A DNA stretch of 64,000 nucleotides from Labia minor (lineage: Eukaryota > Arthropoda > Insecta > Dermaptera > Spongiphoridae). The stretch spans positions 12,945,580 through 13,009,579 of the forward strand of contig OY720344.1 in the NCBI GenBank assembly GCA_963082975.1, read 5' to 3'. The position numbers and the translations under genes were made by a program. Shown here piece by piece: positions 24,577 through 34,652 of the stretch. Positions within the stretch are counted from its first letter, which is position 1. Every line of letters starts with the position of its first letter. The notes under the pieces were generated by a model. The model saw only the letters and a list, made by a program, of their open reading frames with translations, did no database searches and was not told the DNA's origin.

Positions 24577-24999
24577 CTACCTGGGCTGAAAAGTGCCAGA
24601 ATTTTTCAATAGGTGACGCCACTAGAAAATGAACATGACTCATTTCGAGAGGCTCATCTGTCACTAGTTTATGTATGAATAAATTCATTCATAAGAAAAA
24701 TGGAAAAAGATGAATATCGCGTCTTGATTAAACATTGTTTTTTAATGGAAAAAACGTGTGAACAATCATTGCAGTGGTTGTAGGAATGTTATCCCACATC
24801 TGCTCCTTCCAGAACAACTGTTTATCAAGACATGATATTCTTGTTTTTCTATTTTTCTTATGAAGGCCAAAGTAGCGTCACTCAAACGACTGTAGCTTGT
24901 AAACGAATGGACGAAATATTAGAGACAGATGAGCCTCTCGAAATGAGTCATGTTCATTTTCTAGAGGCGTCACCTATTGAAAAATTTCAGTCCATGTAG
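24577..24999 (+). mobile_element. Deleted mariner with ~85-bp TIRs (subfamily 2)
   Basis: 423 bp flanked by TA on both sides. The ends ctacctgggctgaaaagtgc and, inverted, ctacatggactgaaa continue as ~80-bp inverted repeats (atgaacatgactcatttcga in both). A transposase start at 24700 reads MEKDEYRVLIKHCFLMEKTC, then a stop, then ECYPTSAPSRTTVYQDM, matching the amino-terminal helix-turn-helix block of mariner transposases. The catalytic domain is absent, so this is a non-autonomous deletion derivative. Confidence 0.85.
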
Positions 25000-25333
25000 T
25001 ATAAAAAGAAAAGAAATCAATAAAATCAACTTTATATTATATAATTATAATGTTTAGAAGATCGTATATTAAATTGTACATTAGAACAACAAATTCCATT
25101 GACCAAGCCATTAATCAAGCAGAGTTCCAAAATCTTTAATTTCATATTATATTATTTTGTAAATAACTGTAATTTTATAAAAAGTTGTATTTTTATGGAG
25201 TTAAAAATCAATTATTAATTTTCATTTTCCTGAGAAATAAGTTTTCCAAGTAATTCATTTGATTGAATTTGATAAATGATATCCCCAAGATTTACCCAAG
25301 AAAACTTTATATTTTTAGTTGTAAAACTGTCAG
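25000..25333. other. AT-rich spacer
   Basis: Contains only a 29-codon frame beginning at the ATG near 25050, without other support. Confidence 0.35.
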
Positions 25334-25394
25334 ATAAGCAATCAGAATCCATACTACTATAATATTTGGTCGAAAAATGATGCTTTGATGCCTT
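25334..25394 (+). CDS. Weak candidate exon, 61 bp
   Basis: Lies between an acceptor-like tgtcag (a better tatatttttag lies 15 bases further upstream) and a strong donor, gtaagttt. Phase 0 is open: ISNQNPYYYNIWSKNDALMP plus one base. No recognised similarity and only modest GC enrichment. Listed because the donor is among the best on this strand. Confidence 0.15.
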
Positions 25395-25957
25395 GTAAGT
25401 TTCTTGATTATATAGATATTTATTTAATTATTTTAACAAAATTTGAAAAATATCTAATTTTTATAAATTATTAAAAAAAAAATTGAAAAAAATGTAAAAT
25501 AAAAATATTTTTAGTTTCATAAACATATGTTTAAAATACTGTGTATTAGTATATAAAAACTTATGAAAGATAATTAATAACTTTTTAAGTATAATCATTA
25601 TTATTTAGTTCATTAAATTTTATGGACTATTATCTCTTTTATTATACTTATAAAATCTACCTATTATGTAATTAAGTTGCTATTTTGACATTAATTTATA
25701 GATTTTTATATCTTAATTATGTCATTTCTCTTGAATATCACGTAAAAGGTTTTTAAAATTATCAGTTAGATGATAAATGATATTAATCAATGGTAAATTT
25801 TTATTTTTCTATTTAATAAAGAGATATTAGTTTAAATAAAAACAATTTGTTTTTTCTCAATTAATGATTTTAAATTTCATTTATATAATTGAATAGTTAA
25901 AATGGATGATTTATTAATGTAAACTAGAATTGAATTCGAATATTTGAAAACTTATGA

Positions 25958-26203
25958 ATTAATATACTAGTATACTTAGTCATCAATTATAGTACATCGT
26001 ATTTGGAAGATGATCGTCAGATGAGAAGTGGTTCTCGAGTTTTCAAAAGGGATCCAACGATCCAACCGAAATTAATATTGCCAGGCAAAGGGATGACATT
26101 TGAAGCGAAGGCATGTTTGAATATCAGGAATCCATCCAATACAATAAGGAAACCACGGACAGAGTTTATTAAATACGGGGCCACTTTACTCTCTATTTTA
26201 TAA
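25958..26203 (+). CDS. Unrecognised 82-codon open frame
   Basis: The frame is open from after a stop near 25955 to the TAA at 26201-26203. The second half is GC-richer and hydrophilic (EDDRQMRSGSRVFKRDP, then PKLILPGKGMTFEAKACLN), unlike chance frames nearby. The first internal ATG is at 26030 region (QMRSG). No domain recognised, no clear splice sites, and it lies just upstream of a foldback element. Could be an exon, a transposon remnant or chance. Confidence 0.2.
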   Translation: MNILVYLVINYSTSYLEDDRQMRSGSRVFKRDPTIQPKLILPGKGMTFEAKACLNIRNPSNTIRKPRTEFIKYGATLLSIL

Positions 26204-26608
26204 CAAAGATCTATCCTAATTGATTTATCATTTAATATTAAAGCTTAATTAAGAAAGTTCTATTCTAATTAATGATCTAGAAGAGCTAACAAAGTTATTA
26301 TTTCAAGTAGTAGAATCAATTAAATTAAGTTAATGAAAAATAAATTAGTTTATACGAAAGTACATATATTAATATTTGATTTAACATTGTATTAATATAA
26401 TAGGAGTTTGATTAATAACGCGAGTATATTAAATATATAAAATTAAAAAAAAAATATTTGAAAAGAATTGATATCGGTTAATGAATAGTAAAGAATTTTA
26501 AAATGAATTTTGTAATAATATTTGAGATTTTTAAAAATTTAAAAAAGCCAATTAGAAACAAAGAAAAGTTATTGTATATATTATTGGAACATCAAATTAT
26601 AACTTAAA
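26204..26608. other. AT-rich spacer
   Basis: Unique A/T-rich sequence; nothing recognised. Confidence 0.4.
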
Positions 26609-27232
26609 ACGGTAATTGTTTACAAAACTGGAAACTTCAGGGATTTGGGCGAAACTTTGCCAGTGTATTCCTTTATTAATTAACTTACCTTCTTAATAAT
26701 ATTTCTTGGTCTCTTCTGATTTATGAAATAAAAATTATTAAAATTTGCATATAAATCCATTAACATTCAATTTAGCTACTATGTTTTATTATTTTGCCAG
26801 CAGAGGGCTTCACTAAATTTCTGAATTTTTTTTCAGTTGATTTGGATATATGAAAATTAAAAACATAATTAATAAAATAATGTGGGTCAAAATAGGAATA
26901 CTTGGTGGGGTGTGGTGCTGCGGCCAAGAACTTTCGAGTTCCGTAAAGCCACAGAGATAGATATATAGATTAATAAAATAATTTTTCTATATCCAAATCG
27001 AATTGAAAACCCCCCGAAAATTAGTGAATAATTAGTGAATTAGTCAATAAAACATTAATAAATGACTGCTCATTCATAACTAGTTTATCTGTCAAACTTT
27101 AATAATTTTTAACTCGAAAACTAGAAGAGACCGAAAAATATTGCATAAGGAAAGTTTCTTTGGAATTATAAAGGATCCACTGGCAAAGTGTCATCCATAT
27201 CCCTGAAGCTTCCCATTTTATAAACAATTAAC
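26609..27232. mobile_element. Foldback element (family F) with internal LINE insertion
   Basis: The left arm starts ggtaattgtttacaaaactg gaaacttcag, and the right arm ends with the inverse (gaagcttcccattttataaa caatta). Both arms contain the phrase tctcttct(g/a)g...aaaattattaaaa in opposite orientation. A second copy is at 32985-33345, and the right arm also matches 11150-11365 inside the Helitron-like element, linking the two families. The 87-bp LINE piece at 26882-26968 sits in the spacer. Confidence 0.75.
26882..26968 (+). mobile_element. 87-bp 5'-truncated RTE insertion with 14-bp TSD
   Basis: The insert contains tgctgcggccaagaactttc and ends agagatagatatatag, aligning with the end of the LINE fragments at 19530-19606 and 39240-39310. 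It is flanked by the identical 14-mer attaataaaataat (26868-26881 and 26969-26982). This is target-primed insertion with a very short 3' end of (ga)ta repeats, as known for RTE elements. It fixes the true LINE 3' terminus. Confidence 0.88.
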
Positions 27233-28269
27233 CATAAATCATTTTTTTTTAATAATTGTCATCTGTAGATATCTTAATAATTAATTAAGATTTAATTTGA
27301 TATTATTTCACAAAAAATTAAAATTAAATTATTATTTTTTTTAATTTAAAATGAATTAAGTGTATTAAAAAATATGTGGTTACAATAACATAAATTAAAA
27401 TATAAAAAATATAAAAAAAATATAAAGCATAACATAACAGAAAATAAAATATTCTATGAATAATTGAATTTTCATTAGACACGTACCAAATACCTTAATC
27501 GTTCACTAAAGACGATTTGTTTGGTGAACAAGATATTCAACTCATGTAAACATGCATTCCATTAACATTAGCACGACACTATAACTATATTCTCAAAATG
27601 ATTAACATTTCTGTTTTGTTCAACATTTAACACAACACCTTGTTTCTATTTAAGATCTATAATTATTTTCTACTTGAATAAACTTTTATTATGTTATGTA
27701 CAAGTAGACAAGCATTCTTTGGTGATGGATGAATCAGTAAATGCCTAACAACAAATAAAATCATTGCCTAATTTTGTTCTCTAATTATTTGACTATTTTT
27801 TTTATTTATTATTTCATAATTGATAGAAATCTTTATCTTTATCTATAATAAATTGATTTGAAATTAAATTAAGATATTTTATAAATTTTATATATACCAA
27901 CATTTTATAATATTTTAATACGATAAAATACTCTGAATCAAATGAAGTCAAATATTTGGAAATCTGTAAATTAAATCAAAATTATCATTCCAAGTAAAGA
28001 AGAAGACGACGAAGAAGAAATTAAAATTTTGGAAATAATAAAATAATAAAATGCATATACAATGGAGAAACATAAATAGTAAACTCGTAGATTTATTACA
28101 CTATATGAGCAAAATGTTATAACAAAAATAAGTTGACCTGTGGCCAGGTCCGAACCGACCGACGCTTTGAAATAAATTAATTTCCAGCTACAGAAACAAT
28201 TTCAAATAATTTTAATATATCTATTAATGTAAAAACAGATATGGATATAACATAAATATTTTTAATTTT
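27233..28269. other. Spacer; isolated B-box-like site near 28146
   Basis: Unique A/T-rich DNA. On the minus strand at 28146-28166 there is ggttcggacctggcc, similar to a pol III B box, but no A box accompanies it. Nothing else recognised. Confidence 0.35.
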
Positions 28270-28770
28270 ATTTTATTTATAATATATAGCTGAAGTAGCC
28301 GGCGTTACCCGAGGCTGTGACGTCATGAAGGGCTGGGTGACGTCATATAATTTTAAATTAAGAAAAACATAATGAAGATGATTTTTCCCGAGGATAAAAC
28401 CAATACATTCGTGGTGATATGTAAAAAAATCTCCTTATGTGAAATTTGGTGCGAAAATAACCCTTCCCTTCTTATCGTCGATCGCTAATATCCGGTTTCC
28501 GGATTTGCACCAAAAGTTGATCAATTCATCCCACTGATGCATTAAGTAAATATACCAAATTTCAACAAAATCCGTTAAGCCGTTCAGGCTGTACACATCT
28601 ATACGGACGGACAGACGGACAGACGGACAGACAAACATCATGCTAAAAATACTTTTTTCTGTTAAGAAAATGCATGATACGTGGAGATATGTAAAAATCT
28701 CCACATGTGAAATTTGGTGTGAAAACAATACCTCCCTTACTATCGTCGGTCGGTAATATAAGTATATAAT
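28270..28770. repeat. Composite Helitron-type repeat with short direct repeats
   Basis: It begins with agctgaagtagccggcgtta, a phrase seen at the ends of many arthropod Helitron-like repeats, and includes ccaaatttcaacaaaatccg ttaagccg. A block tatgtgaaatttggtgcgaa (near 28435) recurs about 260 bp later as catgtgaaatttggtgtgaa (near 28700). Between them is a minisatellite, ggacagac x4 (about 28602-28633). Part of the block is shared with the right arm of the 2942-4379 element. Confidence 0.55.
28318..28345. promoter_or_regulatory. Pair of TGACGTCA palindromes
   Basis: tgacgtca occurs at 28318-28325 and again at 28338-28345, the sequence bound by CREB/ATF factors in animals. A tgacgtca also occurs at about 4177 in the related foldback element, so the word is part of the repeat family. 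Regulatory activity is not shown. Confidence 0.3.
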
Positions 28771-28847
28771 AGACATTTTATTAAGAACAAAAATTTAAAT
28801 GAGTTTCGATTCTTTTATTCTAAATAACAAAAATTTATAATATAAAT

Positions 28848-29160
28848 CAGTGGTTCTCAACCTGGGGAGCACGCCCCCTTGGGGGGGGGGGGGGCGTAGA
28901 AGAATTTCAAGGGAGGTGTGAGTTAACAAAAAAAGTAAAAATAACGTTAATTTACTCAATTTACACTCAGGTATTAACCCTTTGTTATTAATTTCTCCCT
29001 TTCTCCTTTCAAATCCTCTATATTTTCATTTAATAACCAGCTTCAGATCCAAATTCCGATTGTGCTACTTGTATTGACCAGGTTGGTGAAGGGGGGGGAG
29101 TCGTGACCTCACATCAGTGTTCAAAGGGGGACACAGAGCCTGAAAGGTTAAAACCCTCTG
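28848..29160. mobile_element. hAT non-autonomous element with perfect 8-bp TSD
   Basis: 313 bp starting cagtggttctcaacctgggg and ending ggttaaaaccctctg, imperfect inverted termini of the CAGTGGTTCTCAACC hAT type. It is flanked by identical atataaat at 28840-28847 and 29161-29168. It contains a G14 run at 28881-28894 and a second G-run near 29090. Non-coding interior. Confidence 0.92.
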
Positions 29161-30367
29161 ATATAAATCAAAAACAAAAATTAATTATGACAGTATTTAA
29201 GAAATTCAAACAAATTCTACCAGAAAAAAACAGATACTAAAATGTTTACTAAATATAACGAAATGATTTTATTTGCGGTGATAGTGAACAATGGTCGTGT
29301 GAAACGTCATTGTAGAGATGACAATAAAATTACCTCTCCGTGTCACAACCAGCCCGGGTCTTGCTTCCCTATTTTACAATCAAAGTTCAAATTTGGAAAA
29401 TAATATCTGTTAACAATCAAAATAGAGTAAAATATATTAAAACAATTTGTTTAATAAAGATATATTTTATTTTTGAAATCTCTCTCAATTAAATTAATAA
29501 AATTATACAAACTAATAATGAATTTAAATGTAAAAAAATAAATATAATTTTTTTTTTAAATATAATGTAAAAAATATCGAACAATGTTAGAATTATTTGG
29601 GAATTATTTTATTTATGAATTTGAAATATCTCTTCTTTAATCTTAAATTGATAAAAAAGTTTAATAAATGGGCAAATATAAAATAAAGGAATATATTGTA
29701 CATATTTAATAGATTCAATATTCTTTAATGCCTTTAATGCCTTTAAGTAATTTTAACCATCTGTTGTTTATATTTCTAAACTAAGATAATTTTTGGAATT
29801 TTTTTTTTTAATTTAAATAACCGCCGTGTGTTTATGATTTATTGACGATAGATTTAAAATCACTATACTATACTTGGAATAATTACTTTACACTGGTTTT
29901 CAGTAAAAAAAAATTATGACAGAAATAATTTCTGAATATATAATTAGAAAAAAATTTAATCTCTGAATATTTATGAAATATTTTATAAAACAAATCCAAA
30001 ATATTGATTGATATAATTTACTTAATAAAATTTAATAAAAAAAATATGGGTTAATGTATTAATGTTATAATAAAGTACTTAAGTAATAAAATCAATTAAT
30101 TAAGTTCTTTTTTAGATGATTAAAAAAAAAAAGAAAAATGAAATAAAAATCTAAATACACATTAAATACATGGGTGTTTTATTTTATTTGATTTTAAATA
30201 AAAAATACTTAATGAGAGAGATTATAAATTTTTTATTAAAAACAATTACTCTAATCTTTTTTTAAAACTGTGAAAAATCAATTAAATAAAATAAAAATGA
30301 TATATTTTTTTTCATTATAAAATAAAAACCTAAATAATATTTTAATTCTAAAATAATTATATACATA
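29161..30367. other. Spacer with one small cysteine-bearing frame
   Basis: A 46-codon frame at 29263-29403 (MILFAVIVNNGRVKRHCRDD, later TSPCHNQPGSCFP) has a GC-richer middle and three cysteines but no known pattern or splice support; it is left uncalled. The rest is A/T-rich. Confidence 0.4.
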
Positions 30368-30796
30368 CTAGCTGCTCCGAATAAAATTAATTTAATAAAA
30401 TATTAAAATAATAAAAATTAATAAATTTGTAAAAAAAATATATAATACTTAAAAAAAAATGTGCCTTTGCGAGTTTCGAACTGAGGAAGCAAAGTCATAA
30501 TATAACGCCTTAGCACGCTCACCCAAGAATGATTTTTGTTTTCAAATGTCCTATTAGGATATATATAGAGGTCAAATTATCGCCAGCAGTGCCTCTATTA
30601 TCTAGCATTGTAACTAAACTATTTTTATGTAAATACCACCCCTGGACACACCTTAGCAATTAGCGGTTTAACAAAAGAAGTCTGACATGCCTTGAGACCT
30701 ACTGAATATGCATAAAAAATTTCATAAGAATCGGTCCAGCCGTTTCGGAGGAGTATGATTTCAAAGTTTTATGACACGAGAATTTTATATATAAGA
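30368..30796 (-). mobile_element. Short Helitron-like element, 429 bp, with both termini
   Basis: On the minus strand it starts tcttatatataaaattctcg (5' TC preceded by host A) and ends ...ggagcagCTAG before host T, matching A|TC...CTAG|T insertion. Near the 5' end it carries the phrase ccgaaacggctggaccgatt, common in insect Helitron-type repeats. It encodes nothing but carries a tRNA-like module. The 3' hairpin is eroded, so the call rests mainly on the termini. Confidence 0.75.
30461..30530 (-). repeat. tRNA-like module inside the Helitron
   Basis: Minus strand reads attcttgggtgagcgtgcta aggcg (A-box-like), then about 30 bases later cagttcgaaactcgc (good B box gttcgaaact). The T-arm stem does not pair well, so it is a tRNA-derived relic rather than a gene. 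Its position inside an element with defined ends shows the Helitron moved it. Confidence 0.55.
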
Positions 30797-31938
30797 TATA
30801 TACGTTTGAAATGTTATTTTAATATAAATATATTTATCTGTAAGAATATTAGAATTTTGAAAAACAAAATCAAATATATAAAAATAATTTATTTTTAAAA
30901 AAATGAAATGGGTTAAATCTGTTTTCTGTTTTTTTTTCTCTACATCTGATAATAGTGTTGCTTATCTTGCTACATTTAACGATCTTTTCGAATAGGCGAC
31001 ATCCAATTTGCACAATTTGCACAAAGTGAAACGGAAAATTAAGTGAGAGATCATCAGTGAAAAGCCTTCCTTTAAACAGGACGGAGAGAAGAGGGGGTGG
31101 TGAAGGGGGTTATGTGTGAGGAGTAGAGTGGGTGGAGTTGTGTGGGTGAGAGATTCCGTAATGTAATGAAACAGAATGCTTGGTTTGTGGTTGGCTCTTA
31201 TCAATAATAATAATAATAATTAAAATGAAATAGCATTTGAAAATAAATGAAAAACAAAAAATAATGTAATGGTCTGCAATTATCCTATTGTATTGCATTG
31301 AATCAAATTAATTAACTTTGTTAAGAACAAAGAAAGAAGCTTAGCAAAATAAAATTAGAAAAGGAAGAGAAAAGAGAGAAGAAACGAAGCGTTTAATAAA
31401 AGGCGAATTGAATCAATGTTTATTTCAAATTCAATGTTTATATTATTTAAAAAAAAAAATAACCAAATGAAATTATTTTATAAAATAAAAGGAAATTAAT
31501 TCATTGGAATTGTAAAAAAAAAATATTCAATATTATTGATATTTTGCTCAAACAGTACAGTCGGTTGTTAGGGGATTTTTAATATACATACACAAAATTT
31601 GAATTCATTGATATTTAAATGATATTCATACTAGTATTAGACTACCATAAGATTATTAATATTCGCTCACTCACTCACAATGAGATTAAATATTTGAAAC
31701 TATGATCTAAGAATGTTGAAATGTTGTAAATTAATTTAGAGGAGACAACATTATCAATCTCTATTAATCTCTTAAATAATCTTATTTCCTTGGAATTCCC
31801 ACACTTCAGAATCGATCAGGGTTCAATGAGAAAATTAAATATCGGTTTATTGATTGAGAGAATTTAATGAATAAAAAAAATAGATAAAAATATTCACAAG
31901 AATGTATATAAGGTATAATAAAATAAAATAAAAAAAAA
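30797..31938. other. Spacer with G-rich tract at 31080-31150
   Basis: The tract gaagagggggtggtgaaggg ggttatgtgtgagg... is purine/GT-rich with several G runs (possible G-quadruplex on +). Overlapping minus-strand open frames (up to 80 codons) are threonine/histidine-proline-rich mirrors of this tract and are not convincing genes. Confidence 0.4.
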
Positions 31939-32541
31939 TCTGGAGTGTCTCCACTCGACTATCTCGCAATTTGAATTGGAATAAATAACATAATATATTA
32001 TATTTAAATTAAATTTAATTAATTATATTTTTTAATTAAAATTAATAAATAATATTTAATGAACCAGCGCATGTTTGGCTCTTTGTTGATGGCACCACGT
32101 CACGTGTTGGCGCGTGAGATTTGCAGTGATAAAAAATTAATTCTGCTATTTTCAGGGATTCAATCAAGATGAAATTCTATATATAGCAGTTTTATACAAT
32201 TTTTAATCATGTGCAAAATTATCAAACATATATCTTTATTTATACGGTCACTTTAGAGGAAAAAAAATCAAAACGTTGTAGGTAATGACCCTCTTCCGGT
32301 TGAGCTACATTTCTCAAAAGTTGATAGAAAACTAGGAATTTGAATAATGCCCATTTACCAAATTTCATGATTCTAGCTCAAACCGTTTTTGCGTAATCTT
32401 AGTTACATACATACACACACAGTCATTTTTCTCAACCGTAGTGAAAATGATTCAGGAGCCTTCAAAACATATAAAAACATCAAAATCTCAACATCGAAAA
32501 TTTTCGTGATCGCAATACTATCTCTGGCGAGATAGTAAAAA
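31939..32541 (-). mobile_element. HINE-like element, family H1, copy A
   Basis: On the minus strand it starts tttttactatctcgccagag atagt (5' hairpin), continues with the conserved block tattgcgatcacgaaaattt, has a short (gt)n in the middle, and ends with gcgagatagtcgag (a subterminal repeat inverted relative to the start) and the stem-loop tggagacactcca. This layout (subterminal inverted repeats, central microsatellite, 3' stem-loop, insertion next to T) is that described for Helentron-associated elements such as Drosophila DINE-1. Non-coding. Three other copies in the window. Confidence 0.8.
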
Positions 32542-32984
32542 TTGAAAGATAATAATATTAATAATAATTCCATACTCGATTAACTAGAAATTTTTTTTAC
32601 AAAGTTGAATTAAAACGAGAATGGTATTTGAGTTTATTTTAAATTTAAAAAAAGGACAAATATTAAATTTATAAAATAGGATAATAATGAATTTATAAAT
32701 TTTTCAATTGTTAATATAAAATTTATATACATAAATATAAACCTTTAATATGATCCTAATATCTCCTACCTTTCAAAATTTTTAACTAATAAATATTTAT
32801 AATTAATAGAGGTAATTAAAATAAAACATTTAAAATAACTTTTATTCATCTTAAATCAAAATATAATTTTATTGTTTATGATTTTTTGTTTTTTTCCGAA
32901 AAAAATTCATTCTCCATGTTTTTCATTATTTTAAGTTTCAAATATTGTGCAAAAGTCAATTTCAATATTTGTTATAAAATTAAA
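32542..32984. other. AT-rich spacer
   Basis: Unique A/T-rich DNA between two repeats; nothing recognised. Confidence 0.4.
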
Positions 32985-33345
32985 CGGGTAATTGTTTACA
33001 AAATGGGAAGCTTCAGAGATTCGGATGCCAAAAAATTTATTTATTAATTCCAAAGAGACTTTGCTTATACAATATGTCTCGGTCTCTTCTAGATTGTGAG
33101 ATAAAAATTATTAAAAATTGCATATAAATCCATTTACATTCTATTTAGTTACTATGTTTTATTCAATTGGCCTGCAGAAGGTTCCCCTAATTTTCGGGGG
33201 GGGGGGGGGTTCAGTTCGGTTTGGATTTGAGAAAATTAAAACATTAATTAAATAAATAATTTTCCTATATCCAAACAATTAAAAAGGAATCCACTGGCAA
33301 AGTTGCATCCAAATGCCTGAAGCTTCCCGTTTTGTAAACAATTAT
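32985..33345. mobile_element. Foldback element family F, copy 2
   Basis: Starts gggtaattgtttacaaaatg ggaagcttcagag and ends with its inverse (ctgaagcttcccgttttgta aacaatta). The left arm includes atatgtctcggtctcttcta, shared with 26609-27232. The right arm is shortened. A G14 run lies at 33196-33209 in the loop. No LINE insertion in this copy. Confidence 0.78.
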
Positions 33346-34587
33346 CATTAAACGATGATGATATGATACTTTATTTGTCCAATTAAAACATTAATTTTAG
33401 AAATTATCATTTTTGATCAACTTTTTAATTTTCTAGGAAATTTTTAATCATAACAAACATTTGAATTGGATAAATTAATCTTGGATACCCTAGTCGTAAT
33501 TTAATCACACATACTTCAAAATTGATTTGAAAAATATTGAAGAGGTATTATTTATTGATAGGAGATAATAATATTAATTAGAAAGAATTTATTTTAAAAC
33601 AATTTATATGTCTATATCTTAAATGAGAAATATTTCATTAAAATTGAAATCATTAGAAAATGAAAATTGAAAATTGATTGAATATACTAGTATTAAAAGG
33701 GTAAGTAACACTCGAGATGAAAGAGTTTAAAAACAGTATGAGAGGAATGTTTAAATATCTTTATAGTTAGATGTAAGTTAATGGGAAATCGAAATCTAAG
33801 TAGAGAGAGAAAAGTAATTGCAAGTGGCTGAGTGAGTGGAGGGGGTGGTAATCACTTGCCGAGGCAGACACCAATTTCTAATTAATTAAAATGTTCAAAG
33901 TCGTTTGGTTTGAAAGGAATTTCTTAGCCAGGTTAACTCACCTTTGGGAACACTTCAATTTATCAAATCAATTTTGTTTGAAAAGTGTTTACTTTTCATT
34001 TCTAATCAATGTTTGGAAATAAAACTAAATAAATAAGCATAGGTAAATTAAAATGGATAAGAGAAGAAAATTTCTCATCTTGTACTTTTATTTCATTTTT
34101 TCTATATATATATATATATATATATATACATTTTATTTCCATTAAGTATGGTATTAAATAAACAAATTTAAATTGGAGTTTTTTTCTTAATATTTATACA
34201 TATTTAAGAGTATGTTAAATATATTGTAATATTGTACTGCTATTGGAATAGGCCGTGTGTGTTAATAAAAATCTTTATTGTGAATAAATATTGATTTAGA
34301 CTTTTCTAATTATAAAAATTTTGTTATATTTATATTTCATTTTAACATTTATTTTTATCTTTAATAATAATTTAAAAATAAAAATTCGATTAAAGAGATA
34401 ATTATCATGATATAGAGGAGAAAGGGGAGAATTTGGATAGTCCGTTTTTACCGACCCCTCTTTGCATTTTCGAACTAAAAAATTATGGTGTCATGTGGAC
34501 AATACAATCAACATTTCACATAATGAAAATGGCTGAGATTCCAAAAAACTGATTTTTGCTTGTTAATTTTTAAAATTTAGTATATGA
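33346..34587. other. AT-rich spacer
   Basis: Contains gcaagtg/cacttgc inverted around gtgagtggagggggtggt near 33820-33860 and an (at)n run at 34102-34128. No gene recognised. Confidence 0.4.
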
Positions 34588-34652
34588 CGGGGAGCTTAGC
34601 CGCGCGGTTAAAAAGTGAGTGGTCCGCCGATTCGAGTTCGAGGGATCGTGCA
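34588..34652 (+). repeat. tRNA-like module
   Basis: ggggagcttagccgcgcggtt (A-box region ttagccgcgcggtta) followed by cgccgattcgagttcgaggg atc (B-box-like gagttcgagggatc), 38 bases apart as in pol III promoters. It lacks a well-paired acceptor stem, so it is not a working tRNA. It resembles the module at 3698-3778. Confidence 0.5.

Noticed and set aside
28435..28776. 113-codon minus-strand frame
   Set aside because: Runs through the ggacagac minisatellite and repeat body; composition follows the repeat, no protein similarity recognised.
30962..31298. 80- and 62-codon minus-strand frames
   Set aside because: Complement of a G-rich tract giving T/H/P-rich peptides; the two frames overlap and have no domain.
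34588..34652. Functional tRNA gene
   Set aside because: Only A/B-box words match; acceptor and anticodon stems do not pair.
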